A model generated the notes under the pieces. The model made no database searches. It was not told the origin of the DNA and worked only from the letters and a program-made list of their open reading frames with translations. Shown piece by piece: positions 17,228 to 26,166 of a DNA stretch of 64,000 bases; the stretch's first letter is position 1; every line of letters starts with the position of its first letter. This DNA comes from Betaproteobacteria bacterium (GTDB lineage Bacteria > Pseudomonadota > Gammaproteobacteria > Burkholderiales > JACQAP01), in assembly GCA_016194905.1 (NCBI GenBank), contig JACQAP010000034.1, forward strand, positions 112,142 to 176,141. Direction: 5' to 3'. Made by a program: the position numbers and the translations under genes.

Positions 17228-17590
17228 CTAGCCGGTGCAGACCGCCTCCACGTTGTTGCCATCCGGATCGAGCAGAAACGCGGCGTAGTAGTTGGGGCTG
17301 TAGTCGGTGCGGATTCCAGGGCCGCCGTTGTCGCGTCCGCCGGCCTTGAGGCCTTCCTTGTGGAAGCGGTCGACGGCAGTTCGATCGCGGGCACGCAGCG
17401 CCACATGCACGCCGGGTCCTTTCGCATCCTTCGCCGCGTAAAGCCACAGCCCCGGTTCGCCCTTCGGCCCGAGACCCGCATACGAATCCTCCTTCGTGCA
17501 AAGCACATGGCCCATCGCCGCAAGTGCCGCCGAATAAAAACGCACGGCGGCGTCCAGGTCTTTCACTTTCAATCCGATATGGTCGACCAT
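17228..17590 (-). CDS. VOC family (glyoxalase-like) protein
   Basis: 120 residues forming one complete vicinal-oxygen-chelate unit: MVDHIGLKVKDLDAAVRFY with the first metal His, GVHVALRARDR in the middle, and NYYAAFLLDPDGNNVEAV carrying the terminal Glu. Members are metal-dependent dioxygenases, isomerases or resistance proteins; the specific reaction cannot be read here. It follows the AraC-type regulator by 30 bases on the same strand, so the two are probably co-transcribed. Confidence 0.85.
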   Translation of the reverse strand: MVDHIGLKVKDLDAAVRFYSAALAAMGHVLCTKEDSYAGLGPKGEPGLWLYAAKDAKGPGVHVALRARDRTAVDRFHKEGLKAGGRDNGGPGIRTDYSPNYYAAFLLDPDGNNVEAVCTG

Positions 17591-17620
17591 GACGATCTCC
17601 TCTGTTGCGAGGAGATCATG

Positions 17621-18466
17621 TTAGGACAGCGCGGCCAGCCGATCTTGGAAAAACTTGCGATCGCCTTTCGCCGCCTTGCGGAAGTTGCGAGGCGAAACGC
17701 CGGCGGCGCGATGGAAGGTGCGCACGAAGTTGGAGAGGTCGGCGAAGCCGACGTCGAAGGCGATGTCGGTGATCGACCGGGCATCGTCGGCCAGCAGGCG
17801 CGCCGCGTGGCGCAAGCGCGATCGCACCAGGTACTGGTGCGGCGTCACGCCGATGACCTTCGCGAACAGGCGCAGGAAGTGGAACGGACTCAACCCGGCC
17901 TGCTTGGCTGCGCCGTCGAGATCGATCGGCTGGTGCGAATGCGCATCCAGCCAGAGCGCCGCTTCCACCGCGCGGCGACGATCGCGCGAACCGGCTTCCG
18001 GCGGCGGCTGTTTTCGTCCCGATACGACCTGGGCAAAACGGGCCGGGAACAACCAGCCAAGTTCGTCGAGTCCGACATCGCATCTGCCTTCAGCCGCGGC
18101 CTGGGCGAGTTCGCCGATCACCATCAGCTCCGCCAGCGGCGGCAGGCCGCCGCTGCGCCAGATGCCGGTCCGGAGTCCGATGGTTTCCACCGCTTCCGGC
18201 TCCAGGTGAAAAGCCAGGCACTCGTCGCCACAGATATGGTGGTCGTGGGTGCACATGAACTCGTCGCCGGCATTGCCGATGAGCACGGAGCCTGCCACCA
18301 GTTCGAAGCTTTGCCCGCGCGTGCGATAACCGAAGCTGCCCTTGCGCACATAGGACACCGAGTAGCTGCGATGCACCTCGGTAAAAGGCTTTTCGGCCGG
18401 CCCGGCCGTGCAGCGGTAGTCGACGACCGAAACCGGCCCGCTGCGCAATTCAGTCCTTTTCAACAT
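17621..18466 (-). CDS. AraC family transcriptional regulator
   Basis: 281 residues. An N-terminal cupin-like sensing domain (to about residue 160) includes a Cys/His-rich segment [14 protein letters not shown] that could bind metal or sense thiols. The C-terminus has two helix-turn-helix motifs of the AraC type ([18 protein letters not shown] and [20 protein letters not shown]). It probably regulates itself, the downstream VOC gene and possibly the divergent gene at 18657; the 190-base gap between them is the likely operator region. The effector is unknown. Confidence 0.88.
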   Translation of the reverse strand: MLKRTELRSGPVSVVDYRCTAGPAEKPFTEVHRSYSVSYVRKGSFGYRTRGQSFELVAGSVLIGNAGDEFMCTHDHHICGDECLAFHLEPEAVETIGLRTGIWRSGGLPPLAELMVIGELAQAAAEGRCDVGLDELGWLFPARFAQVVSGRKQPPPEAGSRDRRRAVEAALWLDAHSHQPIDLDGAAKQAGLSPFHFLRLFAKVIGVTPHQYLVRSRLRHAARLLADDARSITDIAFDVGFADLSNFVRTFHRAAGVSPRNFRKAAKGDRKFFQDRLAALS

Positions 18467-18656
18467 GTGCCGAGTCTACGACCGTCGACGCGAGCCCGCA
18501 ATCGGCTAGGCTTCTACGCACGCTACTGGGGAGAGCGGCTCGATGCTCTCGAAGCCCTGTTGCGTCATCCCGACAAGTGGCGATCGCAAGATTTTCCAAG
18601 ATCGAACGGTCGCCCGCGATCCAGAATGATCGCTGGATGGTTACGTAGCGGCGAAC

Positions 18657-19196
18657 ATGATTTCCGGGGAACTGCCGATGCTGCAGGTATTGCACGCGGA
18701 CGGGCCGGCGCCGGACCGTGCGGCGCAGATGATGCTGTACGGACAATTCGTCGGCTCGTGGGACGGGACGCTGAAATATCTGGACGCCGAAGGCATCCGC
18801 CGCGAGACGACGGCGGAAGTGCATTTCGGCTGGGTGCTGGAGGGACGAGCCATACAGGACGTTTGGATCGCGCCGTCGCGTCATGGCCGCAAGGACGACG
18901 AGCGACTGTTGATGCACGGCTCCACGTTTCGCGTCTACGATCCGCAGAACGATCTCTGGCACGTCACCTGGATCGACCCGGTCAAACAGGCTTTCAATCG
19001 CATGACCGGACGCAAGGTCGGCGACGAGATCGTTCAGGAGTACCGCACCGAAGAAGGCAAACGTTGCCAGTGGCTCTTTACCGGGATCACACGGGATTCG
19101 TTCCATTGGATCAACCGGGAGTCCGCCGGCAACGGAGAAAGCTGGAAAGTGCGCGGGGAGTTCTTCCTGCGCCGCCTCGCGGCGCCGACAATCTGA
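18657..19196 (+). CDS. DUF1579-like/lipocalin-type protein
   Basis: About 180 residues. FVGSWDGTLKYLDAEG at the N-terminus followed by alternating strands (VHFGWVLEGRAIQDVWI, STFRVYDPQNDLWHVTWIDP, KVGDEIVQEYRTEEG) resembles the small beta-barrel family annotated DUF1579. No signal peptide is visible. An internal ATG at 18678 with a GGGGAA site is an alternative start. Divergent from the AraC regulator, which may control it. Element C follows 17 bases after the stop. No reaction can be assigned. Confidence 0.65.
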   Translation: MISGELPMLQVLHADGPAPDRAAQMMLYGQFVGSWDGTLKYLDAEGIRRETTAEVHFGWVLEGRAIQDVWIAPSRHGRKDDERLLMHGSTFRVYDPQNDLWHVTWIDPVKQAFNRMTGRKVGDEIVQEYRTEEGKRCQWLFTGITRDSFHWINRESAGNGESWKVRGEFFLRRLAAPTI

Positions 19197-19213
19197 GAAT
19201 CTCACTCGAACCG

Positions 19214-19413
19214 CAGATCCTGAACCACGGAGGGCACGGAGAACACGGAGGAAAGGCCAAGAAAGAATGGGAATGAACAGCTATTCAGCGTGCCATCCGA
19301 TGGTGCATGGGCTGGCAAATTTCGGATCGGGTAGTCAACAGCCTCCATTGTTCATTCGTGTTTTTGTCTTGCTGTTCTCCGTGCTCTCCGTGTCCTCCGT
19401 GGTTCAGGATTTA
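19214..19413. repeat. Inverted-arm element C (CACGGAGGA class)
   Basis: The left arm (19214-19260) reads GATCCTGAACCACGGAGGGC and on. The right arm (19366-19413) is its inverse and ends TCCGTGGTTCAGGATTT. About 105 bases of unrelated sequence lie between. It sits between two convergent genes, and its right arm supplies the TGA stop codon of the Ogt-AlkA fusion. Confidence 0.88.
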
Positions 19414-20591
19414 CCCTGTTTCGCGAGATCCGCAGCCCGCCACAAATACCAGCTCGCCACCGTGCGGTAGGGCTTCCACTTCGCGCCGGGTTTTACCAAG
19501 TCCTTCGGCGCCGGGAATTTGCGTTTCCTGAAGGCAGCGGCGAAACCGGCACGGATGCCATAGTCGTCCACGGGCAATACGTCGGGGCGGCCCAGCCGGG
19601 AGATGAGCAACATTTCCACGGTCCAGCGGCCGATGCCGCGCACCTGCGTGAGGCGCTCGATGAGCGTCTCGTCGTCCATGCGATGCGCCTCGGCCAACGT
19701 CGGAATTTCGCCGTCCGCGGCCTTGCGCGCGAGGTCCCTGATCGACAGCAGTTTGGAATTCGAGAGGCCGGCACCACGGAGCTTCTGGTCCGAGATACGC
19801 AGAACCTGCTCGGCTGTCAGGCCCTGCGCAACAGGGAACAACGCACAGACCCGCGCAAAAATGGACGCTGCAGCCCTGCCGTTGAGTTGCTGGTAGACGA
19901 TCGCTTCGGCGAGCGCCACGAAAATGCTCCGCGCCTTTCTAAGCTGCATGCGGAAAGGGCCGACCTCGTCGATAAGTTTCGCCAGAACGGGATCGGCTTC
20001 GCGCAGGTGCGCGACCGCGATGGCCGGATCGAACCCGAACGTGCCATCGCCTTCGAACAGCGCGTCCCGCCCGCTCGTCCGTGCGGCTTCGATCGACAAC
20101 ATGCGCAGCTTCGTCGCGATGCCGCCGTTGGCGGAGAATCCGCCGATCTTTCCGTCTGCCGCGAGAACCCGGTGACAGGGGACGACGACGGCAAACGGAT
20201 TGCGTCCGAGCGCCTGTCCCACGGCGCGCGCGGAACCGCCCGCGCTCATTTGCTTCGCAATCTCGCCGTACGAAAGCGTCGCGCCCGGCGGGATGGTGCG
20301 CGCAACCTCATAGACGCGGCGGTGAAAAGGTGGAACATGATGCATGTCGAGCACGGCAATGGAAAGATCCGCCGCCTCGCCGGCCAGCAGGGCGACGATA
20401 CTATCGAGCGCCCGCTGAATCTCGGGCGGCGGGGATGCCTCTATTGCGTCGGGATGACGCCGGAGCAGCCGGGCCCGGGTTTCGGGCTCGCGCGATTCGG
20501 GGAGCTGCACGCCGACGATGCCGCGCTCGCTCCATGCGATGCCGCAGCGGCCGATGGACGTATCGAAGAGAGTGAAGCCGCGCGCCGTCAT
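19404..20591 (-). CDS. Fused O6-alkylguanine-DNA alkyltransferase and AlkA-type DNA glycosylase
   Basis: 395 residues with two DNA repair domains. Residues 1-168 are an Ogt/MGMT alkyltransferase with the active-site VVPCHRV (acceptor Cys 139) and the RAVGQALGRNPF recognition helix. Residues from about 185 are an HhH-GPD base-excision glycosylase of the AlkA/MAG type, with the helix-hairpin-helix VRGIGRWTVEML (317-328) and the catalytic Asp in LPVDDYGIR (342/343). One polypeptide would repair both O6-alkylguanine and N3-alkyladenine damage. The Ada N-terminal zinc domain and AraC domain are absent, so it should not act as an activator. The stop codon is provided by element C. Confidence 0.88.
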   Translation of the reverse strand: MTARGFTLFDTSIGRCGIAWSERGIVGVQLPESREPETRARLLRRHPDAIEASPPPEIQRALDSIVALLAGEAADLSIAVLDMHHVPPFHRRVYEVARTIPPGATLSYGEIAKQMSAGGSARAVGQALGRNPFAVVVPCHRVLAADGKIGGFSANGGIATKLRMLSIEAARTSGRDALFEGDGTFGFDPAIAVAHLREADPVLAKLIDEVGPFRMQLRKARSIFVALAEAIVYQQLNGRAAASIFARVCALFPVAQGLTAEQVLRISDQKLRGAGLSNSKLLSIRDLARKAADGEIPTLAEAHRMDDETLIERLTQVRGIGRWTVEMLLISRLGRPDVLPVDDYGIRAGFAAAFRKRKFPAPKDLVKPGAKWKPYRTVASWYLWRAADLAKQGKS

Positions 20592-20738
20592 GATGACGTA
20601 ATCCTAGCACCACCCGCGGATGCCAGAATTGGAGGAAGTTGCTGTAGGCCTCGTCAAAAACACTCACTGGAACCTAAACCGGCGGCTTTTTGCTATGGTT
20701 GGCTTCTTTCACATCGACGCGTGTCAACCTAGGCAAAT

Positions 20739-21896
20739 ATGGCTCAGATTGCTCCTCTCCCCCAATCCGTCCTGCCGCCCGGCATCCGTTCCCGTTTCGT
20801 GGAAGGCGTCAACGGCCTCAGGATGCATATCCTGGAAGCGGGCTTCGAGACGCGCAACCGCCCTCTCGTCGTCCTGCTTCACGGCTTCCCCGAACTCGCC
20901 TATAGCTGGAGAAAGGTGATGCCGCTGCTCGCGGCGGCAGGCTATCACGTCGTCGCGCCCGATCAGCGCGGATACGGGCGCACCACCGGATGGGACGGCA
21001 ACTACGACGGCGATGTCGCCTCTTTCCGCATACTCAACCTGGCGCGGGACGTAATGGGATTGACCTCGGCGCTGGGCTATCGATCCGTGGCAGCGGTATT
21101 CGGCCACGACGCCGGCTCCTACGTCGCGGCCTGGTGTTCGCTGATACGACCGGATGTATTCCGTTCCGCCGCCATGATGAGCGCGCCGTTTGCCGGCCCG
21201 CCACCGCTGCCGTTCAACACGGACAGCGGAGGCCCGTCGAAGGCACGCGACAGTATCCACGACGACCTGGCCGCCTTGAAGCGCCCGCGCAAACACTATC
21301 ATTGGTACTACTCCACGCGCGAAGCCAACGACAACATGTGGAAATGCCACCAGGGCGTTCACGCCTTCATGCGTGCGTACTATCACCACAAGAGCGCGGA
21401 CTGGAAGCAGAACCAACCTTTCCCGCTCAAGTCCTGGACAGCAGGCGAGCTGGAGAAAATGCCGACCTACTACATCATGGATCTGAACGAGGGCATGGCC
21501 GAGACGGTGGCGAAGGAGATGCCGTCGGCGTCCGAAATAGCGGCGAACAAATGGCTGCCCGACAACGAGTTGGCGGTCTACGCGGAAGAGTATGGACGCA
21601 ACGGATTTCAAGGCGGCCTGCAGTGGTACCGCTGTAACACCAGCGGCGCCAATACCGCCGAGCTGCAGCTTTTCTCCGGCCGCACGATCGATGTACCGTC
21701 ATGCTTCATCGCGGGGAAGAGCGACTGGGGAATCTACCAGCGACCCGGCGGCGACATGATCAAGATGCGCAACGACGTGCTGACGAACATGCTGGGCTGC
21801 CATCTGGTCGACGGCGCGGGACATTGGGTGCAGCAGGAACAGCCGGAGAAGGTGAGCGCGTTGCTGGTGGAGTTTCTGAAGCGGCTGGCTAATTAG
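20739..21896 (+). CDS. Epoxide-hydrolase-like alpha/beta hydrolase
   Basis: 385 residues. HGFPE (48-52), DQRGYGRTT (75-83), nucleophile Asp 124 in GHDAGS and the C-terminal His in GAGHWVQQE are the standard epoxide hydrolase motifs. A large cap with WHYY-like aromatic clusters lies between. It is longer than the usual 290-320 residues because of the cap. No signal peptide. The stop overlaps the convergent Nudix gene by 8 bases. A near-identical copy of its last 215-220 bases is found at 24569-24790. Confidence 0.85.
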   Translation: MAQIAPLPQSVLPPGIRSRFVEGVNGLRMHILEAGFETRNRPLVVLLHGFPELAYSWRKVMPLLAAAGYHVVAPDQRGYGRTTGWDGNYDGDVASFRILNLARDVMGLTSALGYRSVAAVFGHDAGSYVAAWCSLIRPDVFRSAAMMSAPFAGPPPLPFNTDSGGPSKARDSIHDDLAALKRPRKHYHWYYSTREANDNMWKCHQGVHAFMRAYYHHKSADWKQNQPFPLKSWTAGELEKMPTYYIMDLNEGMAETVAKEMPSASEIAANKWLPDNELAVYAEEYGRNGFQGGLQWYRCNTSGANTAELQLFSGRTIDVPSCFIAGKSDWGIYQRPGGDMIKMRNDVLTNMLGCHLVDGAGHWVQQEQPEKVSALLVEFLKRLAN

Positions 21897-22365
21897 CGGA
21901 GGGGAGTCGAAGCTTTTTCTCCAACTCGTCCAGGAACCCGCGCTGGCCTGCCAGCAGTTTTTCCCGGGCGGCTGGAATTGTGAACCATTCACCTTTGTCG
22001 ACTTCAGGAAATTCCTGCTGCTTGCTTGAGCGAGGCGGCCATTCCATTGAAAATTTATTGCTCCTGACGGAAGAGGCATCGATATCCCCCTCTACCGTCC
22101 AGGCGTGAACCAGTTTTCCACTACGCTGCTTCTGCGGCGTCAGGGCAACAAATCGTCCGTCAATCGGCGACCCGGTTTCTTCGAAAAATTCCCGCTTTGC
22201 CGCTTCCAGGGTATCGGCGCCCTCTTCGTACTCGCCTTTCGGGACCGACCAGGCGCCGGCATCCTTCTTTGCCCAGAATGGGCCGCCGGGATGCACCAGA
22301 AAAACCTCCAGCACTCCGGAGCGGATTCGATATAGAAGAACTCCGGCACTGTTCTTTTTCGCCAT
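21889..22365 (-). CDS. Nudix hydrolase
   Basis: 158 residues with a complete Nudix box from Gly 44 to about 66 (GEYEEGADTLEAAKREF then FEETG). MAKKNSAGVLLYRIRSG at the N-terminus and a late WFTIPAAREKLLAGQ helix are typical of the diadenosine-polyphosphate/NTP-type subgroup, which hydrolyses X-linked nucleoside diphosphates. Substrate not determined. Convergent with, and overlapping by 8 bases, the epoxide hydrolase gene. Confidence 0.85.
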   Translation of the reverse strand: MAKKNSAGVLLYRIRSGVLEVFLVHPGGPFWAKKDAGAWSVPKGEYEEGADTLEAAKREFFEETGSPIDGRFVALTPQKQRSGKLVHAWTVEGDIDASSVRSNKFSMEWPPRSSKQQEFPEVDKGEWFTIPAAREKLLAGQRGFLDELEKKLRLPSAN

Positions 22366-22578
22366 AAGTCTTCGCAGCTAGCCCGTTTCTTTCCGCAAAC
22401 CTGGCCAAATAAGTCATCGATCTGGAGCCACATTCAAGCGCGCGGCGTGAACATGAGCTTTCCGACATAACCAATTGGCAAAATTACGGGATCGGGGTTA
22501 GTACAGTTCGGTCTCACTCGCCCTCCGAAAAGTTCCGATATGCAATTAGCCAAGCCTTACCCTCATGGCACATGGCAT

Positions 22579-24468
22579 CTATATCTCTATGCGAGTACCG
22601 AGTTCGACGGTTCGGTTCGCTGGAATATTGAAGTAGTCGCTGATGCTTCCGGCGTTACGCGCCATGGCGGCGAATAGCCGCTCCCGCCAAAGCGCCATTC
22701 CTCCTGCGCCGGCGATGGGAACGATCTTCTCCCGGGAAATGAAGAATGATGTATCAGCCAGCTCGCAAGTGAGCCCCTTAATTCGCGCCGCATCCAGCGC
22801 GCGAATCGCGTCGGGTAGTTCCATGAATCCATACTTTGCCCGCACACGAAAGCAATCCTTGTGCATTTCCTCGACGTTGACGCGCTCCTGGTCCGACACC
22901 CAGGGTACATCCAGGAACTCCACCGTCATGAACACTACACGTTCGTGCAGTACTTTATAGTGCTTCAGGCTGTGCAGGAGCGCGTTCGGCGCCACATCCG
23001 CTATTGCAGTGAGAAACACCGCCGTGCCCTGCACCCGCTGCGGCGGAGCGCGAAACAGGCTCTCGAGCAGGTCGGACAATGGAACGGATGCTGCGCTTAG
23101 TTTTTGAAACAGGATTTCCCGGCCTCGTCTCCACGTCATCATGACCGTGAACACCGCCGAGCCGAACAGAAGCGGGAACCAGCCACCCTCGAACACCTTA
23201 TGCATGGCGGCGGCGAAAAAGGTCAGGTCGATCACCATGAAGAACCCCGTCGCGAGCAGACAGAGCCAGAGCGGATAGCCCCAGCGATAACGAACGACGA
23301 AGAAGGTCAGAAACGTGGTCGCCACCATCGTTCCCATGACGGCGACCCCGTAAGCCGATGCCAGACGGGACGAGGAGCCGAAGCCCACCACGGCGGCAAG
23401 AACGAAGGCGAGCAATATCCAGTTCACGGCCGGAATGTAGATTTGCCCGAACGTTTTTTCAGAAGTGTGCTGGACATTCATCCGCGGCAGATAGCCCAGT
23501 TGGATTGCCTGCTGCGTCATGGAGTACGCGCCTGAGATGGTGGCCTGCGAGGCGATGATGGTGGCCGCAGTGGCCAAACCGACCATCGGAAACAGCGCCC
23601 AAGAAGGATAGGCGAGGTAGAACGGATTGCTGATCGCTTCAGGATTGCCAATCAGAAGCGCACCCTGGCCGAAGTAATTCAAGACCAACGCAGGGGCCAC
23701 CAGACCAAACCATGCGATGCGGATGGCTCGCTTGCCGAAGTGGCCCATGTCGGCGTACATCGCCTCGGCCCCCGTGAGCGCGAGCAATACCGCACCCAGG
23801 ACGACAAAGGACGCAAAGCCGTGGCCGGTTGCGAAATGCAAGGCATGACGGGGGTCCAAAGCCTTGAGGATCACCGGTTGTTGGATGATTTCCCAAATGC
23901 CGCTCGCTGCAAGCGCGATAAACCAGACTACGCATACGGGACCGAACAAGCTGCCCACTATCTGCGTGCCGTGTTTCTGGATGACAAACAGTAAGATCAG
24001 CAAAGCCACTGCAATGGGCACGATATAAGGCTGGAACGCCGAAGTGCCCACCTCCAGACCCTCGACGGCGGACAAGACCGAAATTGCGGGTGTCAGGATT
24101 GCATCGCCGTAAAACAGCGACGCACCGAACACCCCCACGAGCAGCAATGCAGTGGTCCATCGCGGGCGATTGCGAATCGAAGACGTGGCAAGCGCGAGCA
24201 ACGCCATGATCCCACCTTCGCCGCGGTTGTTGGCACGAAGAACCAGTGTCACGTACTTCAATGACACCACGATCATCAATGCCCAGAAGATGGCCGATGC
24301 GCCGCCAATTATGTTTTCCGGCACCAGGGCAATGCCATGGCTCGGTGAAAACGTTTCCTTGACGGCATACAGCGGACTGGTGCCGATATCGCCGTAGACG
24401 ACGCCGAGAGCGAGTAAGGTCAGAGTGGAAGTGGGGGCTGCAGATTGGCGTGGATTATTCGTTTGCAC
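22579..24468 (-). CDS. kup: Low-affinity potassium uptake protein Kup
   Basis: 629 residues. It begins with the Kup signature LALGVVYGDIGTSPLYAVKE, has about twelve hydrophobic helices to residue 450, and ends in a cytoplasmic domain of about 160 residues with RVNVEEMHKDCFRVRAKYGF. Length and motif order match the family throughout. It imports potassium with protons across the inner membrane. It lies on the minus strand between the Nudix gene and the duplicated epoxide hydrolase fragment. No regulatory site was recognised in the 213 bases between its stop and the Nudix start. Confidence 0.95.
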   Translation of the reverse strand: MQTNNPRQSAAPTSTLTLLALGVVYGDIGTSPLYAVKETFSPSHGIALVPENIIGGASAIFWALMIVVSLKYVTLVLRANNRGEGGIMALLALATSSIRNRPRWTTALLLVGVFGASLFYGDAILTPAISVLSAVEGLEVGTSAFQPYIVPIAVALLILLFVIQKHGTQIVGSLFGPVCVVWFIALAASGIWEIIQQPVILKALDPRHALHFATGHGFASFVVLGAVLLALTGAEAMYADMGHFGKRAIRIAWFGLVAPALVLNYFGQGALLIGNPEAISNPFYLAYPSWALFPMVGLATAATIIASQATISGAYSMTQQAIQLGYLPRMNVQHTSEKTFGQIYIPAVNWILLAFVLAAVVGFGSSSRLASAYGVAVMGTMVATTFLTFFVVRYRWGYPLWLCLLATGFFMVIDLTFFAAAMHKVFEGGWFPLLFGSAVFTVMMTWRRGREILFQKLSAASVPLSDLLESLFRAPPQRVQGTAVFLTAIADVAPNALLHSLKHYKVLHERVVFMTVEFLDVPWVSDQERVNVEEMHKDCFRVRAKYGFMELPDAIRALDAARIKGLTCELADTSFFISREKIVPIAGAGGMALWRERLFAAMARNAGSISDYFNIPANRTVELGTRIEI

Positions 24469-24568
24469 TATCGCAGCCTATGTGAAAAAAGAGGTGGCCG
24501 GGACCTTACCCCTGCCCTGATACAAAAGCAATATAGCCCAGATAGCGCAGCGGCAGCCAACCGTAAAT

Positions 24569-24790
24569 CTTCTCCGGCCGCACGATCGATGTGCCGTCAT
24601 GCTTCATCGCGAGGAAGAGCGACTGGGGAATCTACCAGCGACCCGGCGGCGACATGATCAAGATACGCAACGACGTGCTGACCAACATGCTGGGCATGCC
24701 ATCCGATCGATGGCGCGGGACATTGGGTGCAGCAGAAACAGCCGGAGAAGGTGAGCGCGTTGCTGGTGGAGTTTCTGAAGCGGCAGACCT
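24569..24790 (+). pseudogene. Duplicated 3' end of the epoxide hydrolase gene
   Basis: This copy of roughly 21671-21888 is about 95 percent identical by eye and in the same orientation. It encodes SGRTIDVPSCFIARKSDWGI, then changes frame after NMLGMP because of a small insertion. The homology begins abruptly at TTCTCCGGCCGCACGATC and ends abruptly after TTTCTGAAGCGGC, just before the DUF433 gene. It has no start or upstream part and cannot make a hydrolase. Confidence 0.88.
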
Positions 24791-24799
24791 AAAGGACCT

Positions 24800-25012
24800 T
24801 CACGAGGCAGAGGCAACTAGACGGTCTTTCGCTTGCTCGAGGAACTCGATGACTTGGTCTCGGCTGACCGAAGGGAAACCCGCGAGAAAGTCGTCGATGG
24901 ACTCTCCTGCTTCAAGGTAGTCAAGTAGCGTCTGGACCGGCACCCTAGTGCCGGCAAAAACCGGGGTGCCGCCCATTACATCAGGGCCACAGAAGATAAC
25001 TGGCGTTTCCAT
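24800..25012 (-). CDS. DUF433 family protein (antitoxin-like)
   Basis: 70 residues with the family core GGTPVFAGTRVPVQTLLDYL then LAGFPSVSRDQVIEFLE. DUF433 proteins are usually the antitoxin of a pair whose toxin, a DUF5615 PIN-like nuclease, is encoded immediately downstream. Here the downstream position is occupied by the truncated epoxide hydrolase fragment, so the partner has probably been lost. The start METPVIFCGPDVM fits the family. Confidence 0.8.
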   Translation of the reverse strand: METPVIFCGPDVMGGTPVFAGTRVPVQTLLDYLEAGESIDDFLAGFPSVSRDQVIEFLEQAKDRLVASAS

Positions 25013-25093
25013 GCGGTCAGGTTACTCCGGACCCCGCAGGCCGTGCAACCAGGGGGCGGTAACTGAAGCACCACCCTCTTTGCTTGGAACGAT

Positions 25094-25111
25094 CTTTTCA
25101 TCGATGAAAAG
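25094..25111. repeat. Perfect 18-base palindrome
   Basis: CTTTTCATCGATGAAAAG is fully self-complementary and lies in the AT-rich gap upstream of the DUF433 gene. It could be an operator for that gene or a chance palindrome. Confidence 0.5.
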
Positions 25112-25207
25112 AGCCCGCTAAGCATCTAAATCTCTCCTAAATTTCGATTCTCTCTCCGGAGATTAAAGACTTACGCTGGTCCGACCCGGTTTTTGTTTTT
25201 GTCGGTC

Positions 25208-25236
25208 GTCAACAGGCGGCGAAGCCGACTGTTGAC
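25208..25236. repeat. Stem-loop with GTCAACAG arms
   Basis: GTCAACAG and CTGTTGAC flank a GC-rich inner stem (GCGGC, GAA, GCCGA). A T-rich run lies on the plus-strand side before the hairpin rather than after it, so it does not look like a terminator for either strand. It falls between the interrupted gene at 25271 and the DUF433 gene. Confidence 0.5.
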
Positions 25237-25270
25237 GATCCGGTGCATTGCGTTGTTGGACGTCTGCACT

Positions 25271-25960
25271 TCAGGCCTCGTACTTTTCAAGTTTGTCAGC
25301 GAAAGCCTCCTTTAGACGATTTACGCTCTGCTTGACCGCGGATCGCTCTTTGAACTTTTGAATAGTTGAGAGCGTAAAGCGACCCTTCTCCAACTCGTTT
25401 GTAATAGCTTGTACTTCAGCGAGGAGAACATGGTATCGGTTAGCTGTCGCCAATCGTTGCTCACACTCCGCGACGTAACCTTTGATCATGTCCTCTTTAG
25501 TGCCCTTCAATGCTCCGCCAGAAGCCGCGTGCTTTATCGCGCCGCCCAGGTCGTCCCGGAAGAAGGTATTAGCACTTCCAACGAAGGCGAACAAAAGCTG
25601 CTGAATATTCTAGAAGACCTTATCGCCCACTAGCGCTCCTACCCGATAGTTGGGACGAACCCGGAATTGAGACATCTCGATATCCATGAACCCAGTATCA
25701 AGAAGCTCTTTTCTGATCGCCGCATCCATCTCTCGATAGAATTTCAGGATCGTCAAGCCATGCTGCGAATTGTTTTTGAACACTGCGAGGGCGTGTTCAA
25801 CGTCAGCAGCGAAAGCGTCGAGACCTTCGTCAAGGTAGCGTCTGCGAACGAGCTCATACTCCCGCTGCAGTTGATAGGCTCGCAAGCCCAGCAGGTATGC
25901 GACAAGGGCAGCGAGTAGTGGGGAAGCTCCCGCCCCTATCTCTTTTAGAAACTCACACAT
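25271..25960 (-). pseudogene. Unknown membrane-anchored protein broken by an in-frame TAG
   Basis: Two adjacent reading frames on the minus strand are in the same phase and separated by a single TAG (25610-25612). The protein reads to GALVGDKVF, stop, then NIQQLLFAFVGSANTFF. Joined, they give about 229 residues: an N-terminal hydrophobic helix (ASPLLAALVAYLLGLRAY) and a long helical, probably coiled cytoplasmic region. A TGG-to-TAG change would explain the break. The family is not recognised. Base composition is lower in GC than the flanks. Confidence 0.6.
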
Positions 25961-26135
25961 GTTCTAAAGTGAGACGTCCAACAGTGATTAAACGGTCACC
26001 AATGTCCGCATATGAATTAATAATACTGGCGGCATTTATCATATCCTACTGGCATCAAACGCAATAACTCTGCCGTCCCTGCATCCGTATAACAACTCCG
26101 ATAACGCGGGCAGAAATTGCGGGACATTAGATACC

Positions 26136-26166
26136 AAACGGGGCCGGCTTTCGCCGGCCCCGTTTT
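26136..26166. terminator. Bidirectional rho-independent terminator
   Basis: GGGGCCGGC and GCCGGCCCC pair around a TTTC/GAAA tetraloop. The hairpin is flanked by A3-C on the left and G-T5 on the right. It lies directly downstream of the Tim44-like gene on the minus strand and would also stop plus-strand transcription. Confidence 0.85.

Noticed and set aside
17222..19276. 684-codon open frame on the plus strand
   Set aside because: It runs antisense to the VOC and AraC genes and in a wrong frame over the DUF1579-like gene, whose own frame has sensible motifs.
25200..25240. Rho-independent terminator downstream of the interrupted gene
   Set aside because: The T-rich run is on the wrong side of the hairpin for either strand.
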